Positions 10,114 through 25,100 of a stretch of DNA of 64,000 nt are shown here, piece by piece (position 1 is the first letter of the stretch; every line of letters starts with the position of its first letter). This DNA is from Uloborus plumipes (taxonomy: Eukaryota; Arthropoda; Arachnida; Araneae; Uloboridae). The stretch is taken from assembly GCA_038373865.1 (NCBI GenBank), contig JAXGGA010002964.1, forward strand, positions 47,194 through 111,193. Direction: 5' to 3'. The position numbers were made by a program, and so were the translations under genes. The notes under the pieces are model-generated. The model worked only from the letters and a program-made list of their open reading frames with translations. It was not told the origin of the DNA and did not search any database.

Positions 10114-13100
10114 GTAATTTAGATTTTTTTAAAAGTAGTATTTCATTAACTTTATTCTTGTCAACTTTTATTGCAATTTTTAAAATTTTTAATTTCAAAT
10201 AGCAAACATTTATAAGTTATATTTGTACACTATCTCTCTATGTAGCATTTTAAGTGATGCTTTAAAACTGAGGCAATTTCTCATATTTTTGAACTTTTTA
10301 AAACATATTCATAATTTAAAAAATATTTCTTAAAAAGAAAAATACAAATAATTTAAAAAGTATTTGGAAAGCCTTTGTTTACAAAGTTATTTTTTTTTCA
10401 AAATTAATATATTTAAAATTTACATGCTCTTATTTATTTGGCTTGACATTGATCAGGTTCATATGCTTGCTCAAAATAGAGCCCTTGAATTTCTTAAAAT
10501 TCAAAAACAGCTGCACAGAAAAAGTATTCATTTATTCTGTAAAAGGAGGAGGGGGGGAGGGGAGGCTTTTAAAAAGCGTCCACCTCAGAAGAACTTAATT
10601 ACGGTGCCTTAATTACTCTCTCTCCTATATTTTTTTGTGTGTGCTTTTAGTTTGAAAAAGAAATAAAAATGGTCATTTCTTCCTGTTCTCAATCAGCTGT
10701 TTTGCAGTTTACAATTTTTCAGTTTTATTTTCACCTAACTTATTAACATAGCCTATTACAATCCTTTTGTATCTTTAACAGGAATTGGAAATTTTCTTTT
10801 CAAAGCATTTAGCAATGGCCTCTAAGCTAGGTGTTAAAATTTTTCAATATTATTTACTCTTAAATGTGAATTTCGAATTTTGCATCTATGTGCGGAATTC
10901 CACACTCTACCGAAGTGCAAAAAATTCGAAGTGTGGCTCCGAATATTTCATTAGCATCCACAAAATTCCTGTCAGATACACTAGTCAAATACCAGACAGA
11001 ATGACAATTGTAGAAATTGGAATGTACTTCCTGAACGAGGAAGAGAATCAAACCTGCTTTTTACCATTGTTGTGCCCTGGCAGTAAGCAGAACGAACCTT
11101 TCTGCTACTGTGGCCTCAAATATGCTTCAATTGATCGGAATAGCATATTGGTTGCCATTTTTACTGTATTATTTTTTCGTACATAAATAAAATAGAACCA
11201 TTTTTAATCACTTTTCCCTAACCGCAATATTTCAGTAGCTCTTTTGAAATGCTCAGTTTCAATGTTATGAGCAAGTAATGTGCTAGTTAATTAAACTATT
11301 TGATCAATCAGATTGGAATATTAATTAGTTCTGTTTCAACCCCCCTTCTTGAAATTGCATTTGTTTCTGAACATAGCAGCTGTTAAAGCTTGGATGTTAA
11401 ATAGGAATAACTATGATTTTCTTTGTTGTTATTTCTCTTGGTGGATAAACTAATATACACACCTGTTTAATTTTTTCAATTTAGTCTTGCTATTTGTAAC
11501 ATTTATTTTTCCCTAACATTTTCAATTGCTTCTTTAAAATAAATCATTGAAAAAAAAAAAATGTTGTAAATCTGATTTCAAGTTTTATCTTTGTGCATTC
11601 AGTGTCACCAGGGTTGCCACGCCACAGGGAAACCTGAAAAAACAGGGAAAATCCAGGGAATTTTGAAAATTTCTTCAAAAACCTGGAAAGTGCAGGGAAT
11701 TTTACTTTTTTTTCAAAAGTTCAAGTTACCAAAATGAATTCTAAAATATGTGAACTACCAATGAACAAATTCATGAGCAAATGAATAAAGTAATAATGAT
11801 GAATAAAATAAAATCAATAGTAATTTTACTTCATAGCTTTTTTTTTTTTTTTGCTAAGTTTATTTATTTGTAAGTAAATATTTAATTGTGTATTACAAAA
11901 GCAAAAAATATTTATTACTTAGTTTGAAATGCATTTTAAAGCTTATGCTAATTTAATTAGAGTATGAGATTCGTCATCAATCCGTTCTATGATTTCAGTT
12001 TTAATGAATTCTGCTTTGCCTCCCTGTTTTTATTTAATTAGTTTTTTTTCTGTGCCAGGATATTAATGTTCATATAGAATATCAGTGTTCGCTCGTTCGT
12101 AATACTGCATATTCATGCAGGGAAAACACAGGGAATTTTTCCCCTGGAATTGAGTGGCAACCCTGAGTTCTTTTGGGGGTTAATCCAGAAAAAAACTAGG
12201 TACCATCATCACAAAAAATTGAAATTCAGAACTGGATTCTGATTTCTGAAATTTATACAAAAATAGACCCATCGCAAAAATCTAATGGGTTATAGTTTAT
12301 TTTATAGTTAACTATGTTATCTACATTTATCAGAACATTTTCTATTGTTTGAGTTTGAATTCTTAATTGTAAAAACATTTCAGTTTAGTTTCTCCAAGAT
12401 CATTAATAAAAGTTAACCTTTCTATTACTATAGTAGAAGAATTCGTTATTTATTTTAAAAAAATAAATAAATAAATATAGTATTGAATGGACTGTAGTGA
12501 CAAGAGAATTATTTACATTTTGTTAAAGCAGGTTCTTAATTTTTGATAAATTTAATTTTTCCAAAATTCCGTATTACTGTTCACAAAGCTCCAAACTATG
12601 TTTCACAAAACGCAAAACAGGACTCGGGCAAAAAAATCATGCATTGACCCCTGTCTTTATAATACTCTGAAGAATTATTATAGCAGCAGATATATTTTAA
12701 GTTTTATCGATGTACAGTCAACATTTGTTATAACGACCGCTCGTTATAAAGACCATCCTAATATAAGGACCGGTGAGAAAACCCCCCAACTTTATCCCAA
12801 CATACTCTATTTTCTACCTCTTATAGCGACCGCTCGTTACAAAGACCATCCTAATAAAACGACCAGTGAGAAAACACCGAACTTTATCCCAACATACTCT
12901 GTTTTCTACTTCTTATAGCGACCACTCCTTATAAAGACCTTTTTCTGTAGGACGGAGATGATCGTTATAAGGAGCGTCGCCTGCATATGAGAAATTGTGC
13001 TCTGAAGTGTTTCTGAAAGCTGACATCAGCTGCAAAACTTTATTCTCATGGAGTTTTTGCATGTTTTTGTGTTTATTGCGTTAGTGTTCTACCCTGTTCC

Positions 13101-16100
13101 ACGGATATTCAGTAATTGACTGTATTATATTTTAAGTTAAATTTAATGACTTAAATGAAAAATTTATTAATAGCTTTTCTTGTTTTGTGAACTGTAGGTT
13201 ATTACACTTCCATCAGGTCTGTGTTTGAGCGAACCAAAAGAATCAAACAAAGTAAGAGAGCAAAAGCCAAATGACGACTCTAAAATTTCGAAGGAAGTTG
13301 TATCCAAGATGGAAGTTTTATTTTCAAAATTGAAGCCAGAAAATAATGTAAATGTTCGATGTCAAGCGTAAGTAAAATGTATTTAAAATATTTATTTTGC
13401 TATTTGCAATCCTTTTGGAATGAATGGTTATTGAACTATTTTTTCATTTAATTTTTTTAGCTTAAAAAATAAAAAATAAATAAAAAAAGAATATAAAAGA
13501 AAAAAAATAAAATCTATATTGGAAAAATATGTTACAAATGCAAAACAATGTGAATGGGTTTTAAAATAGTTTAAATCATTTGTGTCTTTAAAACAGCTGT
13601 ATGCTTTCTGTCAACTTTTTAATGTATACGGAAAAGGAACTGTTAAAAACTAAACTAAATTAATGCTAAATTACTTTTTTCAGCATGTCTTTACTCTCTC
13701 TATGTCGAAAAACTCAAGTGTAGTATATTGAAAGTAATTTATTTAATATGTAAAAGTAAAACTATACATAGTTCTAAAGATGTTTCAAGCACAGGTCAAG
13801 CAAGAAGGGTGACTGCTCTCTCATTTCCAAAAGTAAATGTCTTCTCACTTTTTCAGAGTTAAAAATTAATGATAGATTGAAATGATTTTTTACTCCACGG
13901 ATTGATTTATTTTACGAAAGTAAAAATTGAAAATTAGATAAAATGGAGTTTTCAGGTTATCCCATACAAATGGAACTCACAATCAGAAGAGAAATGCCTA
14001 CAGTAGCCATCCATCTCAGTTTTTGAGTCCATGTTTCGCATTTTTGTTAACAGATCATATAATCAGTGATGTTAAAATTCATTAATCTAACCAAACTCTG
14101 CAAAAGAGGGGAGGGGGGGCAGGAGGTGCTGCCTTCCTCTCCTCCTGCACACACATTTCGTATGACTCTTTATTATTTTGGTGCAACAGCCGCTTATGTG
14201 TTCAAGTATTTCTACAAAGAATTATTTAACAGGAAACCGTGTTGTATGTATTGGTGAAACTAAGATTAAATATTGTGCAATTATATAATTTGCACTAACC
14301 TACATTTTTGAACTTATTATTGCTGTATAAACAACGCCTTTGAAGTACAGCCTGTCTAAGGTATGAAAAACTTTTGAAAATAAGCAATGTGTCTTGTTAG
14401 GGACTGCTGTTTAGTAAAAATGATATGTAAAAAAAAATCTTACAGTACATTACTTATTCATGTTTTGGGTTTTGAATGATGGTATGTCATTTGTAAAAAA
14501 TAACAAATTTGCATTTGTTACTAATGAAGGCTAATTTATATTTTGGTATAGTTCTGATGAAATATTATTATCAAATGTGTAATTATTTCAAGTTCACATT
14601 AACAAAAGATATCATAATAAATGAATTTATGTACCCGATAATGAAAAATTATTGCTTTTACAAATGAGCAATTGATCAAAATTTTTGATTTCATGTGAAA
14701 TGGAAATTAAAAAAATCTCAGCCTTTTTTTATTATTCCTGATGTCAAGTGAAAGATCATTGAAATGGATTTCATATTAACAAAAACTTTTTTCTATCTGT
14801 AAGGATACATGTTGTATTATATATTAACATAATTATGAATATAATAAATACCTCTAATATTTTGCTTAGATTTGTACTTGTTTATCAATAATTACCCATT
14901 TCAGTTTGGTTATTTATGCAAGATTATTGAAGAAAATTTTTTTTTTGATTAATTTCTTTTATTTTTCTCCTCAGTATTTTTGATTTAGCATTGTTATTTT
15001 TCTCTGAGGAATCTGGCAAAATCCAACCATCCCAGTGCTTCAGAGCAGTTAAGCTTTTGTCTGACAGCCACAAAAATAGTGTAAGATTTGAAAATTATTT
15101 TTTACCTTGTTGATAATAATCTTTTGGCTAATATTAAACTATGTAAATTTTCATTTGAATGATATTTTTTAATGAGAAGTTTTACCTGACTATAATATAA
15201 AATTGGTAAATTTACTGCTCAAAGTTAATCTTATATATTTCGATTTGAATGATATAACCCTTATTTATTCAGACTATGAACTGCAGAAGTATGATCAGTA
15301 GTATCTACGCAGCTTGTTTTATTTTTTCATGCACCACACCATGCTATTATACAATGGCTCCCAAAAGTGTTCGTACACGTTTTCGTAGTAAAACTGAACT
15401 GAATTTGAATATGAAGACCAATATTTTTTCACATAGCCCAAGTCATTCCAAATAAACTTTTTTTTTCTTCTGAAATGTGTAAAAAAGCAAAAAGACGGAG
15501 AAATAACACACCACTAAAAGTCTTCGTACACTGCAATATTTTCAGATAAATTCATGATTAAAATTCACTTCTATTGTTTTTTTTTTTTTCATTTTTCTTG
15601 CATTGTATTGACTCTTTAAAATCATTTGGCTTTAATTTTTCGCTTTTTTTCCCTGAAATAATCCACTTATAATTTTAAATGTCTTATAGTTGTAAAACAC
15701 AACATATACCATTAAAAATGTGATGACTTTTCATCATAATAGGGGTAAATCAGCCAAAATGGGCTTTGATAACAATCATGATAAAAATAGAGCATTGAAT
15801 TATTTTATTCGGTTTCAATTTACTTTATTTAATAACCAAAATGAATTATTCTATTTTCTTTTGGTGAGATTGTTCATAATTAATATTTGCTTGTTTATTG
15901 GTTTTTTCTATTAAAAATACTCTGAACTTCATGCCCTTTAAATTCATTCTTTTAAACTTAAAAATTCATTTTTTTAAAATCATGACTAAAATCATCTGAT
16001 TTAAATCATGATTTAAATCATGATTTAAATCGAGTTGATTTAAATTGCTCAATTTTGGTGAAAGTCGAAGCTCGTAATAGCTAAGGACGACTGTACTTGG

Positions 16101-19100
16101 GCTTTTTGTTGCAAATAAACTATAAATAAGTCTGAAATGTTTTGCAATAATGCTTTATTTGCAGATGAAAGTAAATTTAATACTTTTCGTTCCGATGGCA
16201 TATAATTGTAAGGAGAAGAAAAAGTGACGAATTTAATTCAAAGTACTTAGTTGTGGAATAGTTAAGAAAATTGAGGAGGTTTTCTTTTGTAAGGGTGCAT
16301 ATCTGCTGCATTACTTGGTAATTTGATATTTAATGATGCAATGGTGAAGCATGTTGTTTATTTAAATATTTTTTGCGCAATTTAAAACTAACTGCCTAAA
16401 ATTTGGTCATTGGAAGCAACTTTCTTTTTTTTACCAAGATAACTTTAAGAAGCACATGGCTCTCAATGTTCGCTTTTGATGTCTCTAAAACTGACCATAA
16501 GCTGTAAAAATACCACTCTAATCACCCTCAAATCCAGTTTAAACCTAATGGAACAGATTTGGAGGAAACTGTAGGTTAGGGTATGAAAATAAAGCATTAA
16601 AACGAAAAGCAAACCAAAAACAGTATGATCAAAAAGAGAATGAAACCTGGCTCAGAAATCACAAATAAACTTGTAAAATCTATTCCCAGAGGTTTGAAAT
16701 CCGTTGTGAGATACTAAAGAATACCCTACTAAATATTAAATCTATGAAAAATGAGATTATTTATAGTTGTGTAAATATTTTTTTTTAAGTGCATGAAGGC
16801 TTTTGTGAGATCAAGTTTTTGACACTTTTTGATTATTAATTTCCTGAAAATGAAGTTTCCGTAGATTATTGAAATATTTCATGTAGTTTTGTTAAAAATA
16901 GATTATAGATCTTAGTAGTAAATATCCATTCCAAAATATTACTTTAAATTAATGAATAAAGCCATATTTCATAGAAAATGGTAAGTGTATGAACACTTTT
17001 AGGAGTCACAATATATATCAAACAATATGTTGTATCACACCATGCTATTATATATCTATCAAACACACAAATGTTTTGTGCAAATAACATTCTAAAATCT
17101 AAAGCAAGCACTAAGTTATTTATCTCATGCACATAGTTAGCATTAAGTGTCATTAAACTATTTGTATTTCTTAACTTTAAAAAAAAAAAAAAAAAAACAC
17201 TTTTGAAGTGCATTAAGATTATTAAAATTATTACAAAATATTTTTACCTAATTTTATGCAATTTCATTCTTTGAATTGCTTTTTTTTCCTTTTTACAAAG
17301 CAGTTCAATGCCACATAGTCTTCTCCTATTAATTTTGTGTGTTCTTATTTTTCAGTCACTAGCGTTTTGCCACTCAATCCTGTTATGTGTACTGACTAAG
17401 CAGCCTATGACTTGGTATGAAATGCAATTTCTAGAAGATTCTATATTGACTTTTATACATTTAATGCCGAAAAACCCAGAAAATTCTCTTGCTGATTTTG
17501 ATGCTTCTCATATGTTGGACAAAGATCAAGAAGCAGCTCACAGATTATGCAAGAAAATGTTTCAAGAACATAATATTAACTATCTTCATGTAGATGTAAG
17601 TAAAATATCTGAACAAACCTTTACTTGTAACATAAATAACTAGTGAGATCTCCTCTTTTCACCTATTTGTTTCCTCCTTTTGTAATGTGTTTGTTTTGAT
17701 AAATCAAATGATAACCATTTATCTAAACCAGTAATGGCCCAGTCATAGCATGTGTAGTAGAGAGAGGCACAGCAGGCTATTAACTTAGTGGCAGTGGGAC
17801 TCAAACTTATTGACAAGTTTTTAGAATTAAAAAACATTTAATAAACCAGATTCTGCGACAATATCGCTAGCGCAGATTCTAATTTTTCACATTGCTTGGC
17901 TGCTATTTCTTTCTGGCAAATAACTGAAGAGGCACAATCATTTTGATTTAACTGTTGCAATTTTGCCTATTTGTAAAAGAAACAAATTCTTCTAATACAT
18001 ACGTAATATGTACATAATCTGAGGCTTTTACAGTAACAATAAAAATTTTAATTTTCCCATTTGATTCTTATGGAGGTTTTTAATGCATTATTCTAATTGG
18101 TACTGGTACATAAATGAAAAATTCCACCAAAACAGTTAGTTGTTCCAAAGTGGCAATTTGTAAATGTTAAAGGCCTTGAAGATTCCAAATCCTTATAGTT
18201 ACAATTATGCATTAGATCCGAGCATTCATAAGGAAAATGCAGCAGAAAATTTTGATGACCTCAACAATTAAAATTGGAATGTATATACTTATTTCTCTAA
18301 ACAGTGGTACTTTTCCTAAAACGTTTGTCCATCTCTAATCTAAATGCTAGTACTCAATACCTAAAGTAGAAAATAGTCCTTTGTCAGATAAGGTTATGCA
18401 TCAGATTGCGAAATATTTTCTTATGGATTTTTCTGAAACAGTTTGCAGCCATTTCGAAGGTTTTAGCTGGCTTCTTGAACCTTCGAGTTATGAAGAGTTT
18501 ACTGTATGGGTCATTTTCAAAATTGGGTGTCATTTGAAAATTTGAAGTGTGTAAAAAAAAAAAAAAAACTATGGATCAAGTATAATTCTGGAAAATAATT
18601 AATCAAACATACTTATATTACACTATTTTAATAATTTTCGTACAGTTTCTCTTTTAAATTTTTCATGTCTGATTTGTCATGTCTGTTACTAAATATGGTA
18701 ACAGACATGACAAGTAACAGACATGACATTTTGAGAAAAAAAAAATTGTGGGGCAAAAAATTCTACAAAATTATTAAAAATTCTACTTGATTTAGAGTAC
18801 AATCCCACTAAACTAAATTATCTAGCTGAAATAATGAATAAAAAAAAATAATTATATGCAAGTAATTAAGGTAACAGACATGACATAATAAAAATATACA
18901 AACAAATAAAAGACTTCTGCTTCCTTTAAAGAAAACTGAACATTCAAAATGACTGTTGTTATTTCTTGTTTCCATGTGCTTCAGTACTATAGAAGTGTTG
19001 TCATTCCAGAATTCAATGCACAAGGTTAAAAAATTGTAAAAATGTGTATGGCAACAGACATGACATTAATTTCTGGACAACTGTTTGATATTAGTTAAAA

Positions 19101-22100
19101 AATTAAAATTTTCACTTTTATTCAAATTAACTTTATTAAAATGTAATTTAAAGTATGAAGCATGATTGCAAAATATGGCAGAGTGGAAAATTTGACTACT
19201 AAATTCAAATTCTTGTTGTTCAACTTCAGTCTTTATTTTTTGGACAGCTGTATTTTTCATTCCTCTTCAACTCATTCCTAAAAAACCCATTTTCTTAACA
19301 AAAAATATTATTAAAAATTATAATGCCTGTATTGGAAATTGTCTGCTAATAAACATACCAAAAAGTAAATTTATTTAAAGTTACTCAAAAATTTTTTAAA
19401 AAATATTTTTTTGACGGACAGCAAATGGCACCGAAAAATGAAAATGACCCGTATAACACTTTTCTGTATTTTTTCAGATCACAGCAATCCTTTGCACATC
19501 TTTTTTTAATCTCTCAGCATTTGTAAAACAGTACTGTGGCAATACTGAAGATGAATATAGTTACAAAGAGAAAACTCTCAAGTACATCTTTGAAAAAAGT
19601 GAGTTTTATTTTTGAATTTTATGCTCTAAATTGCTTGTTGATGTAAATGTGTATAGTGTGAAATTATTGATCCAGAGCTATCTTCAGTTGTTCTAGACGT
19701 GTTACATATCCATTTGGACTTTTCATACGTTGAAGATGCCTATATGTGTGAGAATATGCCAGAAAAAAAGCCTAGAGTACAATTGTCCTTCGCTATTTTG
19801 AGCTTCGACTTTTAACCAGGTTGAGCAATTTAAATCAATCCGATTTAAATCAGATGGTTAAAAAAAAAATAATTGGTTTTAGTCATGAATGTAATGGGCA
19901 TGAAGTTCAAAGTTTTTTACACGATTATTGACGTTGACTGTAACATTTTAGTTATTGTGTACCTGTTATTTTTTTTATGTGACCAATAACTATACAATCT
20001 GTTGGCTAATACTTGTAATAAGGTCTCCAATAACTATTTCTGGCATTTATAATTTTGTGTCGACTTTGTTCAGACTTCATATACAAAAAGTGTTTGAAAA
20101 CATTATAGATTTATAAATACTTTAATGTGCTATCATAAAATCTAATCTTCATTCATGTGGATCTTTAAGTGGCCAATAACTATACTGTTCACTCACATAA
20201 GCATATATCACACAGACCAGAAGGTAATGTATTTGCATTTAACCTCAATAAGGGAGGTAGTAGAAACTATACATTTTTGCAAACCATTTGATTAAGAGCA
20301 TTTCTTAAAAACTAATTATCTCTCTCTTCCTCTCTCCTCTGGTTTCATCATCTGGATGTTTGAAAAGTCTATCTATTTTGTAGCTTGTGGAGCATCTCAA
20401 AAACTCTCACCTGCAAAATGTGTTAAGAATGATAATGGATTGAAAAATGATTCTGTAATATCCTACACTATTCAACATTGTCTTCATATCATGGAGCACG
20501 TAAGTTTAGTTTCAATTGCTTATGTGTCTGTGTGTGTGTTTTGAGTTATTTTGTTCTTTTATTTTAAAGTACTTTGAAGTGTACTGTATTCGATTAGGTG
20601 TCCATATAAATTAGTTTGACTTGGGAATTTAGAGTTTTTCCTGAGTTTTACAGGTGAATATCATTACATCATTGGAATATTTTCTCCAGCTCTCGGCAGA
20701 TAAATAGAAGAGTGGCATTGAAACAGAAGTTGCAAAATGTTTTGTTGGAAAAAAATTCTTGAAAGATGTTTAGGAGTTTTATAAATAATGATAAGAGAAT
20801 TAATTAATTATCATAGCATTTATAGACCATGGCGATAAGGAAATTAAGTATTGTCCCATAACCTTTTGTCGAAACTAAGACTGTTGTTAAAAAATACCAA
20901 GACATATGCTATATGCAGAATTTCAAAAGGCATGTTTCTTTTGTTAGCTCATAGTCTATCAAGCAAGCTGCTTTAAATTTTGGTATGCTACATTTAATAA
21001 TAATGAATATTCATATTTCTCATGTGATTTGCTGTTAGTTTAGTATATGTAATAATTATGTTGCGAATACATTATCTTTTGTAATTATACTTTTAAAAGT
21101 CTAAATTAAAAAATAATGTCAAAACTAAATGAAAAAAAAGACTGTGAAGAGAAGTGGATATAACTGAAATTGTTAAAAGATTTTTTTATTATTATTTTTT
21201 TTAAGTTGGACAAATTTGTATTTTAAATGGTCAATGAAAAATCATAGATTTCTTTTTTTTTTTTTTCGGAACCTTGTAATAGAGTGAAGTTATTTTTTTA
21301 GCAGTATTGCCGTTGTTTTATTTCATGAAATTAATTTTGCAATATTTTTATTTTATTTTTTATATATATTTTTTTTGTTTCAGGCTCTATCAATCGATCC
21401 TGCAAAACACTCTTCTTACTTTCACCACGAAACTCTTTCTTTGCACCATTGTCTTACTAAGTAAGTTTCTTTTAATTATTTATTTTCTCTAATCTTAAAA
21501 ATATTTTAATCTTTTTTTTTTCTAGTTTTGGCCTTAAATTTAGTTTTTTCTGTGACCGAACCTCTCCTATAAATTATTTTTGGTTGCCGTTTCAAAATTA
21601 GTTCTGAAAATTAAAATTATGAATTACATTGTTTTTTATAGTGTACTTCACAGATTTGTAGCTATTAAGTATTAAGTATAAGTAAGGACAGGCAAAAATG
21701 TAGGCCATAGATCTTCACCTCTGTTTTGAATCTAAAAATATAAATTTATCTTATTTTACAAACTAAAAATTTCCTATTTTTTTTAACAGGCATTTTACTT
21801 CAGTATTGTCTTGTATATGTAGTATGCACAAGTCTTAGTAACATTAGAGTTAAATTCTATTTTTTTTTTTTTTTTTTGTTTGTGCTTCTAAAGCATTAGA
21901 ATCAGCTATTTTCAGTGCAATAATCCTTTAAAGAATTTATTGCAAAAATTTCCCTGCTCAGCTGTACCCAATTTAATTATTTAATCTTCAATATTTTCGT
22001 CTGTCAAGGAACAAAATATATCTTGCTTTTTTATTTTCTTTTTGACAGTTCATTGTAGCAGAATTTTTTTTTTCGCTCGAGTTTGCTGTAAATTTGATGA

Positions 22101-25100
22101 TAACTGGTTGCTCATCAATTTCTTTTAAATTTTTAACTCCATGCTGAAAATACTTTGTTGTTATATTTAATAAATTAAAATGCATTTAAATTTTGTTTTA
22201 AATTTTGCATCTCAGATTGCATTTATGTAAAACCACTTTAGCCCTTGCTTACTTCTGTGTATATCCAAAAGTCGATTTGATTTTTGTCTGCTGGGTGGTC
22301 ATTATACTTTTATGTACTTTTATACTTATATACTTATATACTTTTATACTTTTACACTTATATACTTTTTTTTTATATTTGTTTTAAGTAAATAAATATT
22401 TTTTTTAATTCATAAGTCTAAGAACGCATATTTTCCTATGCCAGCTTCAGACATTCTGATTAAAAATTGCAATTCAACATGTGTTATTTGAACACATAAA
22501 CTTCCAATTACACCTTCGTTAACTGTGGCCGAGTTAATTGTTCTATTTCTTAAAGTGGTTTACTTAATTTTTTGTTAATTTTTGTTAAGTTTACTTATAG
22601 AACCTTTAAACTCGGTGTAGTGAGGACCGGAAAGTGACCGAGTTAATGAAAATGCCAAGTAGTGGGAATGTGCGTGCAGCAGTTTTTTTTACGAGAGAAT
22701 TTATCGTCCTGTCAGAATATGACTAGGTTAACGAGACATAACTGCATAAAATTGTTACATACTGCGTTTAAAAGCAAGCTTGTAGTTTGTAAATTTGTAT
22801 TTTTCTGCTATGTTTCATCTATTTGTGTACAAGTTCTCTGTTTTGCTATTATAATTTCATTTATAAGTAATTTTTGTGAGCTAAAATGATTATCTTAGTA
22901 GCAGTATAAATAGCAAATTCAATGTTACTTGTCTGATATGTACCATGGAAACTGCATATGCATTTTTCAACTCTTCATAGAACTCCTGCAACGCTAGAAA
23001 ACAACTGTATTTAATCGAGAAAAAAAAAAGGAATGAAAATAAACAGAAAAGGCAAGAAACTCCCCCAGACTTATAAAAATTTTGCACACGGCTGAATTTT
23101 CTTGCGCTTAAGAATTATGACCTTGTAATTCTGAAAACATTGGTAATTTTTATTAGAATTTTCAGCCAGAGGACCTTAGATTGGTCAATGTATAATTATT
23201 AAAGTTTTTTTTTTTAATGTTATGTTTCTCACTTATTACAGGTTACTTACTTGGTGCATCAGTATTGTATTTTCTGATGAAAAAATGGCTACGGTTGATA
23301 AAGAGTCTTCACAGCAAAAGGACTTTGATTGTCATCATTCAACATTAGTATCTGTTTTAAAGATATTTTCAATTCTTACTTTCAATCCACGTAATTACCT
23401 TCTATATAAAGATAGTGTTTTTGTGTGCTATATATTTACTTAACAGTGTAAAATTTGATTGCATCAGAAAAGCTAGCAGAGTAAAAATTTCATTGTTAGA
23501 GTCAAATATTCACAATTTGATCTCAAAATTTTGCTGCACGTAAAAGTGTCAGACTGGTTCTTTTAACTACATTCCAGCCAACTTTATCCTTTTCTATTTA
23601 ATAATGTCTTGATTTATATTTTTCCGCTCAAAAGAGAGAACCTTAATATTTTTTCGATTGTTTGGGGTATTTTGGATTGATAAACTGATGGTTTTGGAAA
23701 ATTTTGAATTGATAGATTGATAGTTTTTGGAGAGTTTTAAATTGATAAATTGATGTCATTTGAAATTTTCCCTTTCAGTCTGTAAACATTTTGTAAATGT
23801 AATTGAATGTAATCTCATTTAGCCCTTCCCTTTTCAAAGTGATAATTTTTTTTTAAATTTATTTAAAAGAATTTTTTTTTAACTTTTAAATTTATTTGTA
23901 ATTACTGAAATATGGTCTTTCAATTCATTCATTTTATTATAATGGAATTGGTAATTAATGCGTCATCATAATAAGGGGTGTATCAGAACAGCAGTGTGAA
24001 TTAGAATGGAACTTCCCAGGTCAACTAGTATATAAATCAAAACTGCTCAACATCAACATGTTTTGTCTGTTCTAAGAATATCAAGAGACTACAGGACTGA
24101 AGTTTTTTCCCAAAAAATCAAATAAAAAAAAAATCTTTTATTATTTTTTATGATCAAAGCTGAAAAGTGAATCAATTCACCTTGTTTTACAATATTTATC
24201 AAATACTCATAATATTTAATTTTATATTGGCTAATCTACCAAAAAATGAAGTTCAGTGTTGTGAAGAATGCTCAGCTAACCTTAAAGTCAAAATTTAAAT
24301 GAGAAATTGATCTTTTCAAAATTATTTTTTTCTCAATAATACATGTGAAGATTGGAAGAATACAAAAAATTGTCTATTTGGGGAATATAAAGGTTATGTA
24401 TTATGTCAAAGCGAATTATTCTTTCTGTGATGCTTAATTTTTATTATATAAAAAATTTAAAAAATTCCAATTTTCATTAAAACATTCCCGACTTTTGAAC
24501 TCAAAAAAAAAAAAAAAAAACTAATCAAACTCGTATGCAATACAGCATCAACTTAGTGTATTGCATGTATTTCTGCCTTAGCCCTGGTTTAGGGGCAGTA
24601 ACTTACTGTTTAATAAGAAAACTTACTTCAACCATGCTCGTGCAGCCATTTCTAAACTATTAAAATTAGCTACCATTTTCATTTCTGGGGTATTTTATTT
24701 TTATTTATTGTTATTTTAATTTTATTTTGAGGTGATTGATTAATTGAAGACACCATAAAGTAGAAACTCAGTGTTTTGTTTTATTTTCTTTATATTTATT
24801 TTAACTTCATGTACTCAGTACCATTTTAACGAATATGTTGTTGGAGATGATGCAGGAAATTTTTGTGACTAAAATAATATTAAGCATCAAATAGCTACTT
24901 CGGAAACTTAAAAGTTTAACAATTCTTTTTGAATTGTGTTCTTTTAAAACACAAATGTAAAAAGTTTCAGAAAATGAAAAATTCAAAAAAATTGATTTTT
25001 ACGTAGTTTTATGATATTTTCTTAATGTTTGATATTTTATTTTAAAACTTGTTAGTTGCAAAACTCCTCCCACTATGCTACAAATTAAAAAGATAATTAA

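Larger units (their letters stand above)
10114..13197 (+). other. Intron 1 (3.1 kb)
   Basis: GTAATT...TGTAG. It contains an hAT-like element (11609-12165) and a pogo-like MITE (12715-12983). Open frames at 10364-10612 and 10785-11186 were inspected and lack domains. Confidence 0.75.
15081..17355 (+). other. Intron 3 (2.3 kb)
   Basis: GTAAGA...TTTCAG. It contains a decayed Tc1-like element (about 15352-17012) and a dispersed repeat (15920-16096) whose inverted partner lies in intron 5. Confidence 0.75.
17596..19477 (+). other. Intron 4 (1.9 kb)
   Basis: GTAAGT...TTTCAG. Its 3' half is the TIR element at 18508-19450, which ends only 27 bases before the splice acceptor. Confidence 0.75.

Noticed and set aside
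18675..19065. CRISPR or regulatory-operator array of GTAACAGACATGACA
   Set aside because: Irregular spacing inside a TIR-bounded element makes transposon subterminal repeats the better explanation.
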